This document shows, in pieces, positions 39,119 to 48,366 of a DNA stretch of 64,000 nucleotides. Positions within the stretch are counted from its first letter, which is position 1. Each line of letters starts with the position of its first letter. The position numbers were made by a program, and so were the translations under genes. The stretch is from assembly GCF_014204715.1 (NCBI RefSeq), contig NZ_JACHLY010000002.1, positions 310,001 to 374,000 on the forward strand. The letters run 5' to 3'. This DNA is from Streptomonospora salina (GTDB lineage Bacteria > Actinomycetota > Actinomycetes > Streptosporangiales > Streptosporangiaceae). The notes below the pieces were generated by a model that did not search any database, was not told the DNA's origin, and saw only the letters and a list, made by a program, of their open reading frames with translations.

Positions 39119-40468
39119 TCAGCGTCCGGAGACCGCAGCTTCGGCAGGGGCCGCGGCGGTGCCGGTGCGGGCGCCGATCGCGTCGAGGATCTCGCCGACG
39201 CGCACGGCGACGTTGGACAGCAGCGACGACGAGATCCCGTGGGTGTGCTCGGTGCCGCCTTGCAGGTACAGGCCGCAGGTGACCTCGTCGGTGGTGGCCA
39301 GCCGGTAGTCGCGCTCGACGGCGGGCCGGCCCCGGGCGTCGCTGGCGACGTGCTCGGCCACCTCGCCGAGCAGGTCGCGCGGGTCCGCCGCGTCGTAGCC
39401 GGTGGCGTAGACGAGGTAGTCGGCTTCGACGGCGGTGTGCTTGCCGCCGACCAGGTCCTCCACGATCGCGGTGACGCCGCCGGGGCCGTCGTGCACGTCG
39501 GCCACGCGGGAGGTGTTGTGGATCCGCATGCGCTCGGCGCCGTTGACCTTGTCCTGGTAGGCGGCCTGGTAGAGGGTGTCGATCAGGTCGGGGTCGACCA
39601 CCGAGTAGTTGGTGTTGCGGTGGTATCCCATGATGTCGGCCTTGGTCGCGGCGGAGGCGCTGTAGAAGTCGTCGACGGCCTCGGGATCGAAGATGCGGTT
39701 GGCGAAGGGGCTGTCGTCGGACGGGCTGTAGCCGTAGCGGGAGAACACGGCGTGCACCCGGGCGCGCGGGAAGCGGCGGTAGAGGTGCTCGACGCACTCG
39801 GCTGCGCTCTGCCCGGCACCCACGACGACGAAGGAGCGGGGATCGGCGCCGGCGTCCAGCCCCTCCAGGCTCTGCAGCAGGTACTCGTTGTGCCAGACGC
39901 GCGCGCTCAGCCGCGCCCCTTCGGGCAGGCGCGGGGTGAGCCCGGGGGCGAAGACGACGTTGCGGCCGCGGCGGCGCTGCAGGGCGCCGTCGGAGGTGCG
40001 CGCGAGGACGTCGAGCTGGGCGATGCGCCCGGCTTCGTCGCGGACGGGCTCCACGCCCACCGCCTCGGCGCCGTAGCTCACCTGGTCGCCGACGCGTCCG
40101 GCGCACCAGGCGAGGTAGTCGTGGAACTCCGTGCGCAGCGGAAACAGCGTCTTGTGGTTGATGAAGTCGTGCAGCCGGCCCACGGAGTGCAGATAGGACA
40201 GGAAGCCGAAGTCGCTCGCGGGGTTGCGGGTGGTCACCAGGTCCTTGAGGAAGGAGACCTGCATGGTGGCGTCGTCCAGCAGCATGCCGCGGTGCCACCC
40301 GAACTCGGCTTGGCGTTCGAGGAAGATTCCGCTCAGCGGAGGCGTGGCGGGATCGGCGGCGGCGCACTCGCGCTGCTCGCGCAGGCCGATGGCCAGCGCG
40401 ACGTTGGAGGGCCCGAAGCCGACCCCCACCAGGTCGTGGGAGGGCGGGGGCTGCGGCGTGTCGGTCAC
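39119..40468 (-). CDS. L-ornithine/L-lysine N-hydroxylase (SidA/PvdA/IucD family)
   Basis: A 449-aa flavin monooxygenase. Motifs: FAD-binding DLVGVGFGPSNVALAIGL, NADPH-binding VVGAGQSAAECVEHL, and YLVYATGYDAADP near the C-terminus. WHRGMLLDDATMQVSFLKDL is typical of ornithine/lysine N-hydroxylases. The product, N5-hydroxyornithine or N6-hydroxylysine, gives a hydroxamate after acylation, which the GNAT at 13655-14365 could do. AAGGA six bases before the GTG supports the start. It lies between dhbB and the ArCP gene in the same operon. Ornithine is the more common substrate in actinobacteria, but the sequence alone does not settle it. Confidence 0.92.
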   Translation of the reverse strand: MTDTPQPPPSHDLVGVGFGPSNVALAIGLREQRECAAADPATPPLSGIFLERQAEFGWHRGMLLDDATMQVSFLKDLVTTRNPASDFGFLSYLHSVGRLHDFINHKTLFPLRTEFHDYLAWCAGRVGDQVSYGAEAVGVEPVRDEAGRIAQLDVLARTSDGALQRRRGRNVVFAPGLTPRLPEGARLSARVWHNEYLLQSLEGLDAGADPRSFVVVGAGQSAAECVEHLYRRFPRARVHAVFSRYGYSPSDDSPFANRIFDPEAVDDFYSASAATKADIMGYHRNTNYSVVDPDLIDTLYQAAYQDKVNGAERMRIHNTSRVADVHDGPGGVTAIVEDLVGGKHTAVEADYLVYATGYDAADPRDLLGEVAEHVASDARGRPAVERDYRLATTDEVTCGLYLQGGTEHTHGISSSLLSNVAVRVGEILDAIGARTGTAAAPAEAAVSGR

Positions 40469-40519
40469 GGGGATCCTTTCACTCGCCGGGACGGGTTCCG
40501 GGTGGGGCAGGGGCGGTGT

Positions 40520-41182
40520 TCACACGTGCGGGTCGAGCGCGGGGTCCTGCGCCAGCGCTTCGACGGCCCGGCGGGTCGACAGCGCGACCCCGCAGCGGCG
40601 GGCCACGTAGCCCAGCGCCGAGCGGTGGTCCTCGGCGCTGAAGTCGGCAGTGGCGTCGGCGATCAGGAACGGCTGAACGTCGCGCATGAACGCGTCGGCG
40701 GCGGTCAGCAGGCAGCCGATGTGCGCGTAGACGCCGGTGATCAGCAGCTGGTCGCGGCCCCGGCGCTCCAGCCGTTCGGCCAGGTCGGTGCCGACGAACG
40801 CGCTGTAGCGGCGCTTGGTGACCAGCGTGTCGCCTTCGCGGGGCTGCAGTGCAGCGGTGATCGCGGTGTGCTCGGGGTCGGCGCGCATGCCCGCGCCCCA
40901 GAAGTCGCCTTCGAGGCCGCGGACGTCGGGCGGCATGCCGCCGGGCTTGGCGGTGTAGACGACGGGCACGCCGGCGGCGCGGGCCCGCTCGCTCAAGGCC
41001 GCGATGTTGGCCAGCGCGTGCGCGAGCGGCGGCGCGCCGGTGCGGTAGGGGCGCAGGAAGTAGTGCTGCATGTCGTGGACGAGCAGCACCGCCCGCGCGG
41101 GGTCGGGGCGCCAGTCCGCGCGGTTGGGCGGCAGCCGGTCCGGGTCGGGCAGCTCGTAGGGGTCGATGTGCGCAAGCGGCAT
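40520..41182 (-). CDS. dhbB: Isochorismatase (2,3-dihydro-2,3-dihydroxybenzoate synthase), no carrier domain
   Basis: A 220-aa EntB/DhbB-type isochorismatase. It has the catalytic Asp in AVLLVHDMQHYFLRPY, Lys in VVYTAKPGGM, and GVYAHIGCLLTAADAFMRDV. It converts isochorismate to 2,3-dihydro-2,3-dihydroxybenzoate and pyruvate. The usual C-terminal carrier domain of EntB is absent; the chain ends soon after the isochorismatase fold and a separate ArCP gene lies two genes downstream. It is 59 bp after dhbE, in one operon. Confidence 0.93.
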   Translation of the reverse strand: MPLAHIDPYELPDPDRLPPNRADWRPDPARAVLLVHDMQHYFLRPYRTGAPPLAHALANIAALSERARAAGVPVVYTAKPGGMPPDVRGLEGDFWGAGMRADPEHTAITAALQPREGDTLVTKRRYSAFVGTDLAERLERRGRDQLLITGVYAHIGCLLTAADAFMRDVQPFLIADATADFSAEDHRSALGYVARRCGVALSTRRAVEALAQDPALDPHV

Positions 41183-41241
41183 CGGGGGTCCGTTCGACGG
41201 TTCGGGGGCGCGCCCGCGGGTGGCGGGCGTGTGCGGCGGCG

Positions 41242-42924
41242 TCACGGCTGCGGGGGCGCGGCCGGGGCGGGCGGCGGGGCGTGGGCGTCGGGAGCGTGGG
41301 CGGCCCGGACGGCCTCGCGCAGTTCGCGCCGGCTGACCTTGCCCACACCCGTGGCGGGGAAGGCGTCGACGGCCTCCACGCGGTCGGGGATCTTGTAGGC
41401 GGCCAGTCCGCGCTCGCGCAGGAACCCCGCCAGCTCGCCTCGGGCGGGTCCGGCGCCGCGCGGGACGATGTAGGCGCAGGTGCGCTCGCCCAGGAACGGG
41501 TCGGGCACGGCGACGACGGCGGCGTCGTGCACACCGGGGTGGCCCAGCAGGTGGTCCTCGACCTCGTCGGGGGCGACTTTCTCGCCGCCGCGGTTGATCT
41601 GGTCCTTGGCGCGGCCTTCGACGACGAGATGGCCGGTGGGGGTGGTGCGGACGAGGTCGCCGGTCCGGTAGAAGCCGTCGGCGGTGAACGCCTCGGCGTT
41701 GTGCTCGGGGGCGCGGTAGTAGCCGCGGACGGTGTAGGGGCCGCGCGTCTGCAGTTCGCCGAGCGCGCCGGGGGGCACGTCGGTCCCGTCGCTGTCGACG
41801 ACGCGGATCTCGTCGTCGGGCGAGGCGGGCCGGCCTTGGGTGGTGGCGACGGTCTCGGCGGGGTCGTCGTCGCGCGTGTAGTTGACCAGCCCTTCGGCCA
41901 TGCCGAAGACCTGCTGCAGCGCGCAGCCCAGGACCGGGCGCACGCGGCGCGCGGCCTCGGGGGCGAACTTGGCGCCCCCGACCTGCAGCACGCGCAGCGA
42001 CGACAGGTCGCGGTGGGCCTGGGATCCCCCGTCGACGGCGTCCAGCCACAGCATCGCCGCGGGCGGCACGAGCGCGGTGTGGGTGATGGCCTCCTCCTCG
42101 ATCAGTGCCAGGCAGGTCGCGGGTCCGGGGTCCGGTGCCAGCACGACGGTGCCGCCGGCGCTGAAGACGCCGAGGAATCCGGGCGAGCTCATCGGGAAGT
42201 TGTGCACGGCCGGGAGCGCGGCGAGGTAGACGGTGCCGGTGTCCAGCGCGCAGATCTCGGCGCTGGCGCGTACGGAGTAGAGGTAGTCGTCATGGGTGCG
42301 CGGGATGAGCTTGGGCAGTCCGGTGGTGCCGCCGGAGAGCTGGAGGAACGCGACGTCGGCGGGGTCGGGATCGGCGGTGGCGCCGGGGCCGGCGCCGCCC
42401 TGCTCGCGGACGCGCTCCAGCGGGGTGAGGCCGGGGCGGCCGCCGGTGTCGCCGACGACGAGGACGTGTTCGGGGCCGCCGGTCTCGGCGCGCACCTGCA
42501 GGGCCATGTCGCGGTAGTCGAACCCGGCGCGGGTGTCGGCGACGACCAGTGCGGCGGCGTCGGTGAACGAGCACAGGTAGGAGATCTCGGCGCGGCGGTG
42601 GGCGGGCAGCGCGTACACGGGCAGGGCGCCCAGGCGGAACAGGGCGAAGGCGACTTCGACGACTTCGCAGACGTTGGGCAGCTGGACCACGACGCGGTCG
42701 CCGGCGCCGATGCCCAGCCGGGCCAGCCCGGCTGCGGTCCGGTCGGCGCGGGTGTCGAGTTCGGCGTAGCTCCAGCGCCGGTCTGCGTCGACGAGGGCGG
42801 TGCGTTCGGCGAAGCGGTGCGCGCGGTCGCGAAGGAACGCGCCGAGGGTCTCGCCCGTCCAGTAGCCCCGCTCGCGGTAGCGGTCGGCGAATTCCGGGGG
42901 CCAGGGGGTGCATCCGGCGAGCAT
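41242..42924 (-). CDS. dhbE: 2,3-dihydroxybenzoate-AMP ligase
   Basis: A 560-aa EntE/DhbE-type adenylating enzyme. Motifs: [20 protein letters not shown] (P-loop), [13 protein letters not shown] whose Asn is the DHB-recognising residue, [38 protein letters not shown] and [20 protein letters not shown]. It activates DHB as the adenylate and loads the ArCP. A Pro/Ala-rich tail of about 30 residues extends beyond the family. It lies between dhbC and dhbB. Confidence 0.95.
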   Translation of the reverse strand: MLAGCTPWPPEFADRYRERGYWTGETLGAFLRDRAHRFAERTALVDADRRWSYAELDTRADRTAAGLARLGIGAGDRVVVQLPNVCEVVEVAFALFRLGALPVYALPAHRRAEISYLCSFTDAAALVVADTRAGFDYRDMALQVRAETGGPEHVLVVGDTGGRPGLTPLERVREQGGAGPGATADPDPADVAFLQLSGGTTGLPKLIPRTHDDYLYSVRASAEICALDTGTVYLAALPAVHNFPMSSPGFLGVFSAGGTVVLAPDPGPATCLALIEEEAITHTALVPPAAMLWLDAVDGGSQAHRDLSSLRVLQVGGAKFAPEAARRVRPVLGCALQQVFGMAEGLVNYTRDDDPAETVATTQGRPASPDDEIRVVDSDGTDVPPGALGELQTRGPYTVRGYYRAPEHNAEAFTADGFYRTGDLVRTTPTGHLVVEGRAKDQINRGGEKVAPDEVEDHLLGHPGVHDAAVVAVPDPFLGERTCAYIVPRGAGPARGELAGFLRERGLAAYKIPDRVEAVDAFPATGVGKVSRRELREAVRAAHAPDAHAPPPAPAAPPQP

Positions 42925-42980
42925 GGCGGTGGGCGCTTCCTTCCGGTCGGTGTCGGCGGCTGGTGCGCGGTGCGGGCGGG

Positions 42981-44174
42981 TCAGTGCTGCGGCCCGGCGT
43001 CCGGCGGTTCCACGCCCAGGGCGAGCAGCAGGGTGCGCAGTTTGGCGGAGGTTTCGGCGAGCTCGGCGTCGGGGTCGGAGTCGCCGACGATGCCGCCGCC
43101 GGCGAACAGGCCGAGGGTGTCGCCGGCGACATCGGCGCAGCGGATGGAGACGATCCACTCGCCGTCGCCGCGGGCGTCGGTGTAGCCGACGGCGCCGGTG
43201 TAGAAGCCGCGGTCGAAGGGCTCGGTCTCGGCGATGGCCGCGCGGGCGGCGCCGGTGGGCGTGCCGCATACGGCGGGGGTGGGGTGCAGGGCGGCGGCGA
43301 GCACCGGAGAGGGGGTTTCGGGGTCGCGCAGCTCGCCGGTGACGGAGGTGGACAGGTGCCACAGGGTGGGGGTCCGGGCGAGCTCGGGCTCGGGGACCTC
43401 CAGGGTGCGGCAGTAGGGGCGCAGCGCCTCGGTCACCGCTTCGACGACGACGGCGTGCTCGTGGCGGTCCTTGGCCGACCGGAGCAGTTCCGCGGCGCTG
43501 AACCGGTCCTGGTCGGGGTCGGCGCTGCGCGGTGCCGACCCGGCCAGCGGGTTGGAGAACGCACGGCCGCCGCGTTTGGCCACGAGCAGTTCGGGGCTGG
43601 CGCCGACGAGGGTGCGCGGCGCGGATGCGGCGGCGGGCAGGTCGGCGGCGAACGTGTAGGCGCCCGGGTCGCGCCAGGCGAGGTTGCCCAGCAGCCGGCC
43701 GACGTCGACCGGTCCGGGGCCGCGCAGCCGCAGCGACCGGGCGAGCACGATCTTGGCGGGGCCGTGGTCGCCGGCGCCCCGGGCCAGCAGCGTGCGGACG
43801 CGCTCGACTCCGGCGGCGTGCTCGGCGGGTTCGGGCACGGGGAGCCGGTCCCACGGTCCGGGCAGCGGGCGCTGCACGCGGCCGCTCAGTCCGCATTCGG
43901 CCAGCGGGGGCGCGGTGCGCACGGTGGCCGGAACGACGAGGCGTCCGGGGGAAGCGGTATCGAACGGGATCGCGCCGATCGCGACGGGGCCGGCGGGAGA
44001 GTCGGCGGTGCCCCGGGCCAGCAGGTCGCCGACGTCCTCCAGGCGCTGGGCCGTCGCTACGGTGCCCTGGCCCAGGATCGCGCCGCTCGGGGCGGCGAGG
44101 AAGGCGTCCCCGGGGCGGTAAGCGTCGAGGAGGTCGCCGGCCGCGGCGGCGGGGGCGCTGTGCTGGTGGAACAC
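42981..44174 (-). CDS. dhbC: Isochorismate synthase
   Basis: A 397-aa EntC/DhbC-family enzyme. Typical parts: [67 protein letters not shown] and [18 protein letters not shown] (Mg/chorismate binding). It turns chorismate into isochorismate, the first step to DHB. The GTG at 44174 with AAGAGA nine bases upstream gives the usual family N-terminus (FHQHSAPA); an ATG at 44225 would add 17 residues. Confidence 0.93.
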   Translation of the reverse strand: MFHQHSAPAAAAGDLLDAYRPGDAFLAAPSGAILGQGTVATAQRLEDVGDLLARGTADSPAGPVAIGAIPFDTASPGRLVVPATVRTAPPLAECGLSGRVQRPLPGPWDRLPVPEPAEHAAGVERVRTLLARGAGDHGPAKIVLARSLRLRGPGPVDVGRLLGNLAWRDPGAYTFAADLPAAASAPRTLVGASPELLVAKRGGRAFSNPLAGSAPRSADPDQDRFSAAELLRSAKDRHEHAVVVEAVTEALRPYCRTLEVPEPELARTPTLWHLSTSVTGELRDPETPSPVLAAALHPTPAVCGTPTGAARAAIAETEPFDRGFYTGAVGYTDARGDGEWIVSIRCADVAGDTLGLFAGGGIVGDSDPDAELAETSAKLRTLLLALGVEPPDAGPQH

Positions 44175-44288
44175 CGGCAGGTCTCTTTCTGTCCGGCACC
44201 GGCCGGGTTCGGGCGCGGAGCCCACTGATCCGGTCGGTGAAGTGTGGAATCAGCGCGGACTGGGATGAACGGGGGGCTTCTGGGCGGG

Positions 44289-45071
44289 TCAGGCCCGCAG
44301 CGTCGCGCCCCCGTCGACGTAGAGGTCGTGCATGGTGATGTGCCGGGCGGAGGAGGAGGCGAGGAAGCACACGGCTTCGGCGATGTCGTCGGGCTCGGCG
44401 ATGCGGCCCAGCGGAACGCCGACACGGAACCGCTCGGGCGCTCCGGCGATCACTCCGCCTGCGCCGTCGCCGTCCCACAGGCCGCGCTGCATGGGGGTGT
44501 CGGTCGAGCCGGGCGAGACGACGTTGCAGCGGATACCGCGCGGAGCGAGTTCGAGGCCGAGGGATTTGGTGAACATGGCCGCCGCGGCTTTGGAGGCGCC
44601 GTAGGCGGCCATCCCGGAGCGGGGCACACCGGCGGCGTTGGAGCCCACGGTCGTGATGGTGCCCGCGCCCCGCGGGCCCATGCGCCGGGCGGCGGCGCGG
44701 GCTGCGTGGAAGACGCCGGAGGTGTTGACGGCGAAGACGCGTTCCCAGTCGGCGTCGGGGGTGTCGGCGACGTCGCCGGTGGTGAGCACGCCGGCGACGC
44801 TGACGGCGTGGTCGATCGGACCGAGGTCGCGCTCGACGGCGTCGAACAGCGACTCCACGGCCGCGGAGTCGCGCACGTCGACGGTGTGGCCCGCGGCTCC
44901 GCGCCCGTCCGCGTGCACGTCGGCCACCAGCGAGGCGAGCCCGTCGGTGTCGACGTCGACGGCCGCGACGGCGGCCCCCTCTGCGGCGAGCCGCAGGGCC
45001 ACGGACCGCCCGATGCCGCGGGCGGCGCCGGTCACCAGGGCGACGGTCCCCGCGATCCCGGTATGGGACAC
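44289..45071 (-). CDS. dhbA: 2,3-dihydro-2,3-dihydroxybenzoate dehydrogenase
   Basis: A 260-aa short-chain dehydrogenase of EntA/DhbA type. It has [20 protein letters not shown] (NAD binding), [15 protein letters not shown], the catalytic YGASKAA and [20 protein letters not shown], the last being typical of DhbA. It forms 2,3-dihydroxybenzoate. The GTG start has AAGGAG at close spacing. It is the first gene of the long operon dhbA-C-E-B, N-hydroxylase, ArCP, halogenase, NRPS1, NRPS2, and an iron box lies 42 bp upstream. Confidence 0.93.
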   Translation of the reverse strand: MSHTGIAGTVALVTGAARGIGRSVALRLAAEGAAVAAVDVDTDGLASLVADVHADGRGAAGHTVDVRDSAAVESLFDAVERDLGPIDHAVSVAGVLTTGDVADTPDADWERVFAVNTSGVFHAARAAARRMGPRGAGTITTVGSNAAGVPRSGMAAYGASKAAAAMFTKSLGLELAPRGIRCNVVSPGSTDTPMQRGLWDGDGAGGVIAGAPERFRVGVPLGRIAEPDDIAEAVCFLASSSARHITMHDLYVDGGATLRA

Positions 45072-45112
45072 GTCTCTCCTTCCGCAGATGAACAAGGATA
45101 AGCAAACCTCAC

Positions 45113-45131
45113 TAAGGCAATGCTTACCTTA
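45113..45131 (-). promoter_or_regulatory. Iron box upstream of the dhbA operon
   Basis: TAAGGCAATGCTTACCTTA matches 13 of 19 consensus positions, with TAAGG/CCTTA symmetry. The adjacent stretch toward dhbA (GATAAGCAAACCTCACTAAG) looks like a weaker, partly overlapping second site. It should control the whole biosynthetic operon. Confidence 0.65.
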
Positions 45132-45468
45132 GCGACTATCCGTCAGTCTTGACCGGCAGAGCGCATCGTGTCAACCCTGGAAACTCGGACAGTTCAGACA
45201 AAAGAGACAGATGAGGATGAGGGTGGTGCACCGGTGCCCTCTCCCCCGCCGGCCGGAATCCGCTGACCGGCGCGGGGCGCGCGGCGCCGCGAACGGGGAA
45301 GACCACTGTGACGTCGGCGACAGGTGTTTCGGGTACGAACGCCGCATCCGCTTCGGCCGCCGAAAGGAGCTGCGAAGGCGGCACCGCACCCGTGCACGGC
45401 GCTGTTCAGGTCACGGCGGCGCCAGGCGGGACCGGGGCGCCCCGCGGCCCCGCGACCGGCCGGCGCGG
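45132..45468. other. 337-bp gap between the dhbA promoter and the third exporter
   Basis: An 82-codon open frame on the - strand (45136-45384) exists but has no family features or ribosome binding site, so it is not called. The rest is GC-rich with several short palindromes and probably contains the 3' end of the exporter transcript. Confidence 0.4.
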
Positions 45469-46704
45469 TTACGGTGCCGGTTCGGCGCGCCGCAGGCCGG
45501 GCAGCGCCACCGCCACGGCGGCCACGGCGCCCGTGCAGACCAGGCCGCCGACGACGACGGCGGCCGCGGGTCCCAGTGCCTGGGCCAGGCCACCGGCCAG
45601 CGCGCCGCCCCCGGCGGGGCCCGCGGTGGCCAGCACCAGCCAGAACGAGCTGACGCGGCCCAGCAGTGCGCTGGGCGTGTACCGCTGCAGCAGCGCGCGC
45701 TGCAGGATCTCGGCGGTGACCATCGCCATGCCCGCCAGCCCCAGCAGCACCAGCGCCGCCGGCAGGCTCGGGACGGCGCCGAATCCCGCCATCGCCGCGC
45801 CCCACAGCAGGCCGGCGGCGAGCAGCGCCCCTCCCGGGCGGCGGATGCGCCCGGCCCAGCCGCTGAACAGCGCACCGAGGAAGGCGCCCACCGCCGGCGC
45901 CGAGTAGAGCAGGCCGACCGTGCGCGCGTCGCCCGCGAGCACCCGCTCCCCCATAGCGGGGAAGACGGCGTAGGGCAGGGCGAACAGCCCGCCGCACAGC
46001 TCCACCAGCAGCAGTCCGGCGACGACGCGGTGGCTCCGGACGAACCGCCAGGCCTGCGCCAGCGCGCGCAGCGGGTGCCGGGCCTGCTCCTCCTCCGGCC
46101 CGGCGGCCGCGGGCAGGCGCGGAAGCCCCAGCATCAGCGCCACCTGGGCGACCGTGGCGGCGCAGGTCACGGCGTAGCAGGCCGCCACGCCCGGTCCAGC
46201 CGCGACGAGCCCGGCGACCGACGGGCCCACCATGGTGGCCAGCTGCGTGGTGATGGCCGTCAGAGCGCCGGCGGCGGCCAACTGGTCGGCGCGCACGAGC
46301 TCGGGGGTCACCGTCACCAGGGCTGTCTCGCCGACGCCGTCCACGACGCCCAGGACGGCCGCGCACGCGTAGACGGCCAGCATGCCGGGACGATCGGAGG
46401 CCGCGTTGAGCGCGAGGACGGCGAACACGCCCGCGGCGGCGGCGCGCGCGATCAGCAGCAGCGCACGCCGCTCCAACCGGTCGGCCAGCACGCCGCCCAG
46501 CAGCGTCCCGGCGACCAGGGTCGTGCCCGCGACGGCGTTGACCGTTCCCACGGCCAGCGACGATCCCGTCAGATCGTAGGCCTGGACCGACAACGCGACC
46601 AGGGTGAGGCTCACCCCGATCAGGGCGACCGCCCGGGAGACGAACAGCACCCGGAACGGGCGGCTGGACCGCAGCGGACCGAGGTCCAGCATGACTCCGG
46701 GCAC
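45469..46704 (-). CDS. MFS transporter, EntS-like siderophore exporter (3)
   Basis: A 411-aa MFS_3 protein with about 12 membrane segments. It shares the DLGPLRSSRPFRVLFVSRAV opening, LLGGVLADRLERRALL and LLQRYTPSALLGRVSSFWLV loops with the two exporters at 10676-13605 but is more distant. The GTG at 46704 is chosen because AGGAG lies eight bases upstream. It lies upstream of the dhbA promoter with no iron box directly in front. The role is inferred from family and location. Confidence 0.8.
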   Translation of the reverse strand: MPGVMLDLGPLRSSRPFRVLFVSRAVALIGVSLTLVALSVQAYDLTGSSLAVGTVNAVAGTTLVAGTLLGGVLADRLERRALLLIARAAAAGVFAVLALNAASDRPGMLAVYACAAVLGVVDGVGETALVTVTPELVRADQLAAAGALTAITTQLATMVGPSVAGLVAAGPGVAACYAVTCAATVAQVALMLGLPRLPAAAGPEEEQARHPLRALAQAWRFVRSHRVVAGLLLVELCGGLFALPYAVFPAMGERVLAGDARTVGLLYSAPAVGAFLGALFSGWAGRIRRPGGALLAAGLLWGAAMAGFGAVPSLPAALVLLGLAGMAMVTAEILQRALLQRYTPSALLGRVSSFWLVLATAGPAGGGALAGGLAQALGPAAAVVVGGLVCTGAVAAVAVALPGLRRAEPAP

Positions 46705-46930
46705 TGCGGCGCTCCTGACGATCCGACGAAACGGGACGAGCGGCCGGATCCGGCCGCCGACCGGCCCGAGGGGCCGCAGCGGGCCACCTGCCCGGCGCCC
46801 CCGTGCGCGGTCCGGGGCCACGTTAGCCCCCGAAGCGGGACGGCGCCGGAACGGGCCCCGATCGTGGGCCGGGTTCCGGTTCAGCGCCGGGATCGGCGCC
46901 GCGCGCGCCACCGGTGCGCGCGGCGCGGTC

Positions 46931-47254
46931 TCATTCCAGCGGGGCGCGGATGTCCATGGCGCTCTTCAACCCGCTGTAGTGGAAGATGCGGTCGATCTTG
47001 CCCGGCGGGACGACGACGGTGCAGGCGCCGCCGGTGCGGACGAGGCGGCGGTGCAACCGGGCCAGGGCACCCAGGCCGACGGAGTCGATGAAGGACAGCC
47101 CGGTGAGGTCGACGGTCATGCGGGGGCCGTAGACGATCTCGGCGGTGCCGGCGGTCTGCTCGAAGCGGTCGACGGCGGCGATGTCCAACTCCCCTCTCAG
47201 GTGCATGACGGTACGTCCGTCGCGGTCGCTGAATCGCACGTCCAATTGGCACAT
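46931..47254 (-). CDS. STAS-domain protein, anti-sigma factor antagonist-like
   Basis: A 107-aa single STAS domain: GRTVMHLRGELDIAAVDRF, RMTVDLTGLSFIDSVGLGAL and TVVVPPGKIDRIFHYSGLKS. The Ser in LSFIDSVGLGAL is at the position phosphorylated by anti-sigma kinases in SpoIIAA/RsbV-like proteins. It would bind and release an anti-sigma factor; no anti-sigma or sigma gene is beside it. The ATG at 47254 is the best start because upstream frames are low-complexity. Confidence 0.85.
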   Translation of the reverse strand: MCQLDVRFSDRDGRTVMHLRGELDIAAVDRFEQTAGTAEIVYGPRMTVDLTGLSFIDSVGLGALARLHRRLVRTGGACTVVVPPGKIDRIFHYSGLKSAMDIRAPLE

Positions 47255-47477
47255 CACGGCCCGTCCACGCACTGCGCTCGCACCCGCGGGCGGCGCGAGC
47301 GGCCCGCCGGGTCCTTCCGGTCTTCGATCCGGACCCATTTTCCAGGCATCGGAACCGCGGGGAGCCGGAACGCCGACACGCGCCTGTGCGCTGCTGCGGT
47401 TGTCGGACCGGCCCCCGCTCCGCGGCAGGGGGCGGCGGCAGGCGCGGTCCGGGCCGCCCCTCTGGCAGGGTGATGCC

Positions 47478-47648
47478 ATGGACGACATGCGCGACGCCCT
47501 CCTCGTCAAGTTCGACGCGGCGTGCACCACCACCTGCCACTACTGCCCCTGCCCGCTGCCGCCCGAGACGGTGCGCTGCCGGCTCTGCGGCCGGCTGCAG
47601 GAGCGGGGCGCCGCGCCGGACGGGGAGCGCGAGCTCGGGCAGGCGTAG
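47478..47648 (+). CDS. Cys-rich mini-protein, 56 aa, CX3CX2C motif
   Basis: The peptide begins MDDMRDALLVKFDAACTTTC and continues HYCPCPLPPETVRCRLCGR. Cysteines are at 16, 20, 23, 25, 34 and 37, with His21. Cys16-x3-Cys20-x2-Cys23 is the spacing used by radical SAM enzymes for a [4Fe-4S] cluster, followed by a CxC and a CxxC knuckle. At 56 residues it is far too small for a radical SAM barrel, so a zinc ribbon or small Fe-S protein is more likely. AGGGTGA lies five bases before the ATG. It is divergent from the STAS gene. No function is assigned. Confidence 0.55.
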   Translation: MDDMRDALLVKFDAACTTTCHYCPCPLPPETVRCRLCGRLQERGAAPDGERELGQA

Positions 47649-47845
47649 GCTCCGCCGGGCGCTGCGGGCTCCCGGCCGCACCGGTCCGCCTCCGGCGGGG
47701 CGTGCCTCGGCGCCGCGCCGCCGGGGTCCGCGACACTCCGCATCCGTTTCCCGGGAAACCCCGGCAGAACGCGCTGCACCGCGATTCAATTGCTCTGTGC
47801 AATGAATCGGTCGCGGGGCGTTACCGCCCCGCCTGAGGAGGCAAC

Positions 47846-48295
47846 ATGCGGAAACGACGCACACCGGTGCTTCTCGGCCTGGTCGCCGGACTGGCGGCCA
47901 TGGCTCCGGCCGCGCACGCCGAGGAGGCCTCCGCCGCGTCCTCGGCCGGGGAGGCGGCGCGGGCGGCGCAGATGCCCGACTCCGTGATGCGGCTGTCGGT
48001 GGCCGTTCCGAACGAACGCACGGTCGACAGCACCACGCTGCACTGCAGCCCGTCCGGCGGATCCCACCCGCGCGCCGAGCAGGCCTGCACCGCGCTTGAG
48101 GGCGCCGAGGGGGACTTCCAGACCCTGGGCGAGCGGTCCCAGCAGGCGACGATGTGCACGATGCAGTACGCGCCGGTGCGGCTGAGCGCCGACGGCGTGT
48201 GGCGCGGGGCACCGGTGGACTACAGCGAGACGTTCAGCAACGCCTGTGTCGCCCACGCGGAGACCGGAGGGGTCTTCGCTTTCGAGCCCCGGTAG
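47846..48295 (+). CDS. Subtilisin-inhibitor-like (SSI) secreted protease inhibitor
   Basis: A 149-aa protein with a Sec signal peptide (RKRRTPVLLGLVAGLAAMAP, cleavage after AHA). The mature part has the SSI pattern: TLHCSPSGGSHPRAEQAC, GDFQTLGE, reactive loop MCTMQYAPV and YSETFSNAC, with four Cys for two disulfides and a C-terminal VFAFEP. The P1 residue is Met, as in classical SSI. It should inhibit extracellular subtilisin-like proteases. AGGAGG is the ribosome binding site. SSI proteins are typical of filamentous actinomycetes, which supports the host assignment. Confidence 0.92.
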   Translation: MRKRRTPVLLGLVAGLAAMAPAAHAEEASAASSAGEAARAAQMPDSVMRLSVAVPNERTVDSTTLHCSPSGGSHPRAEQACTALEGAEGDFQTLGERSQQATMCTMQYAPVRLSADGVWRGAPVDYSETFSNACVAHAETGGVFAFEPR

Positions 48296-48366
48296 AACGG
48301 AGGCACCGGCCGCGCCCGGGCACCCCCGCGCAGGGTGCCCGGGATTCCCGGTGGCGGCCCGTTCGA

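Noticed and set aside
45136-45384. 82-codon open frame on the - strand between the dhbA promoter and an exporter
   Set aside because: No ribosome binding site, no recognisable motif, and it approaches the iron box region; more likely chance.
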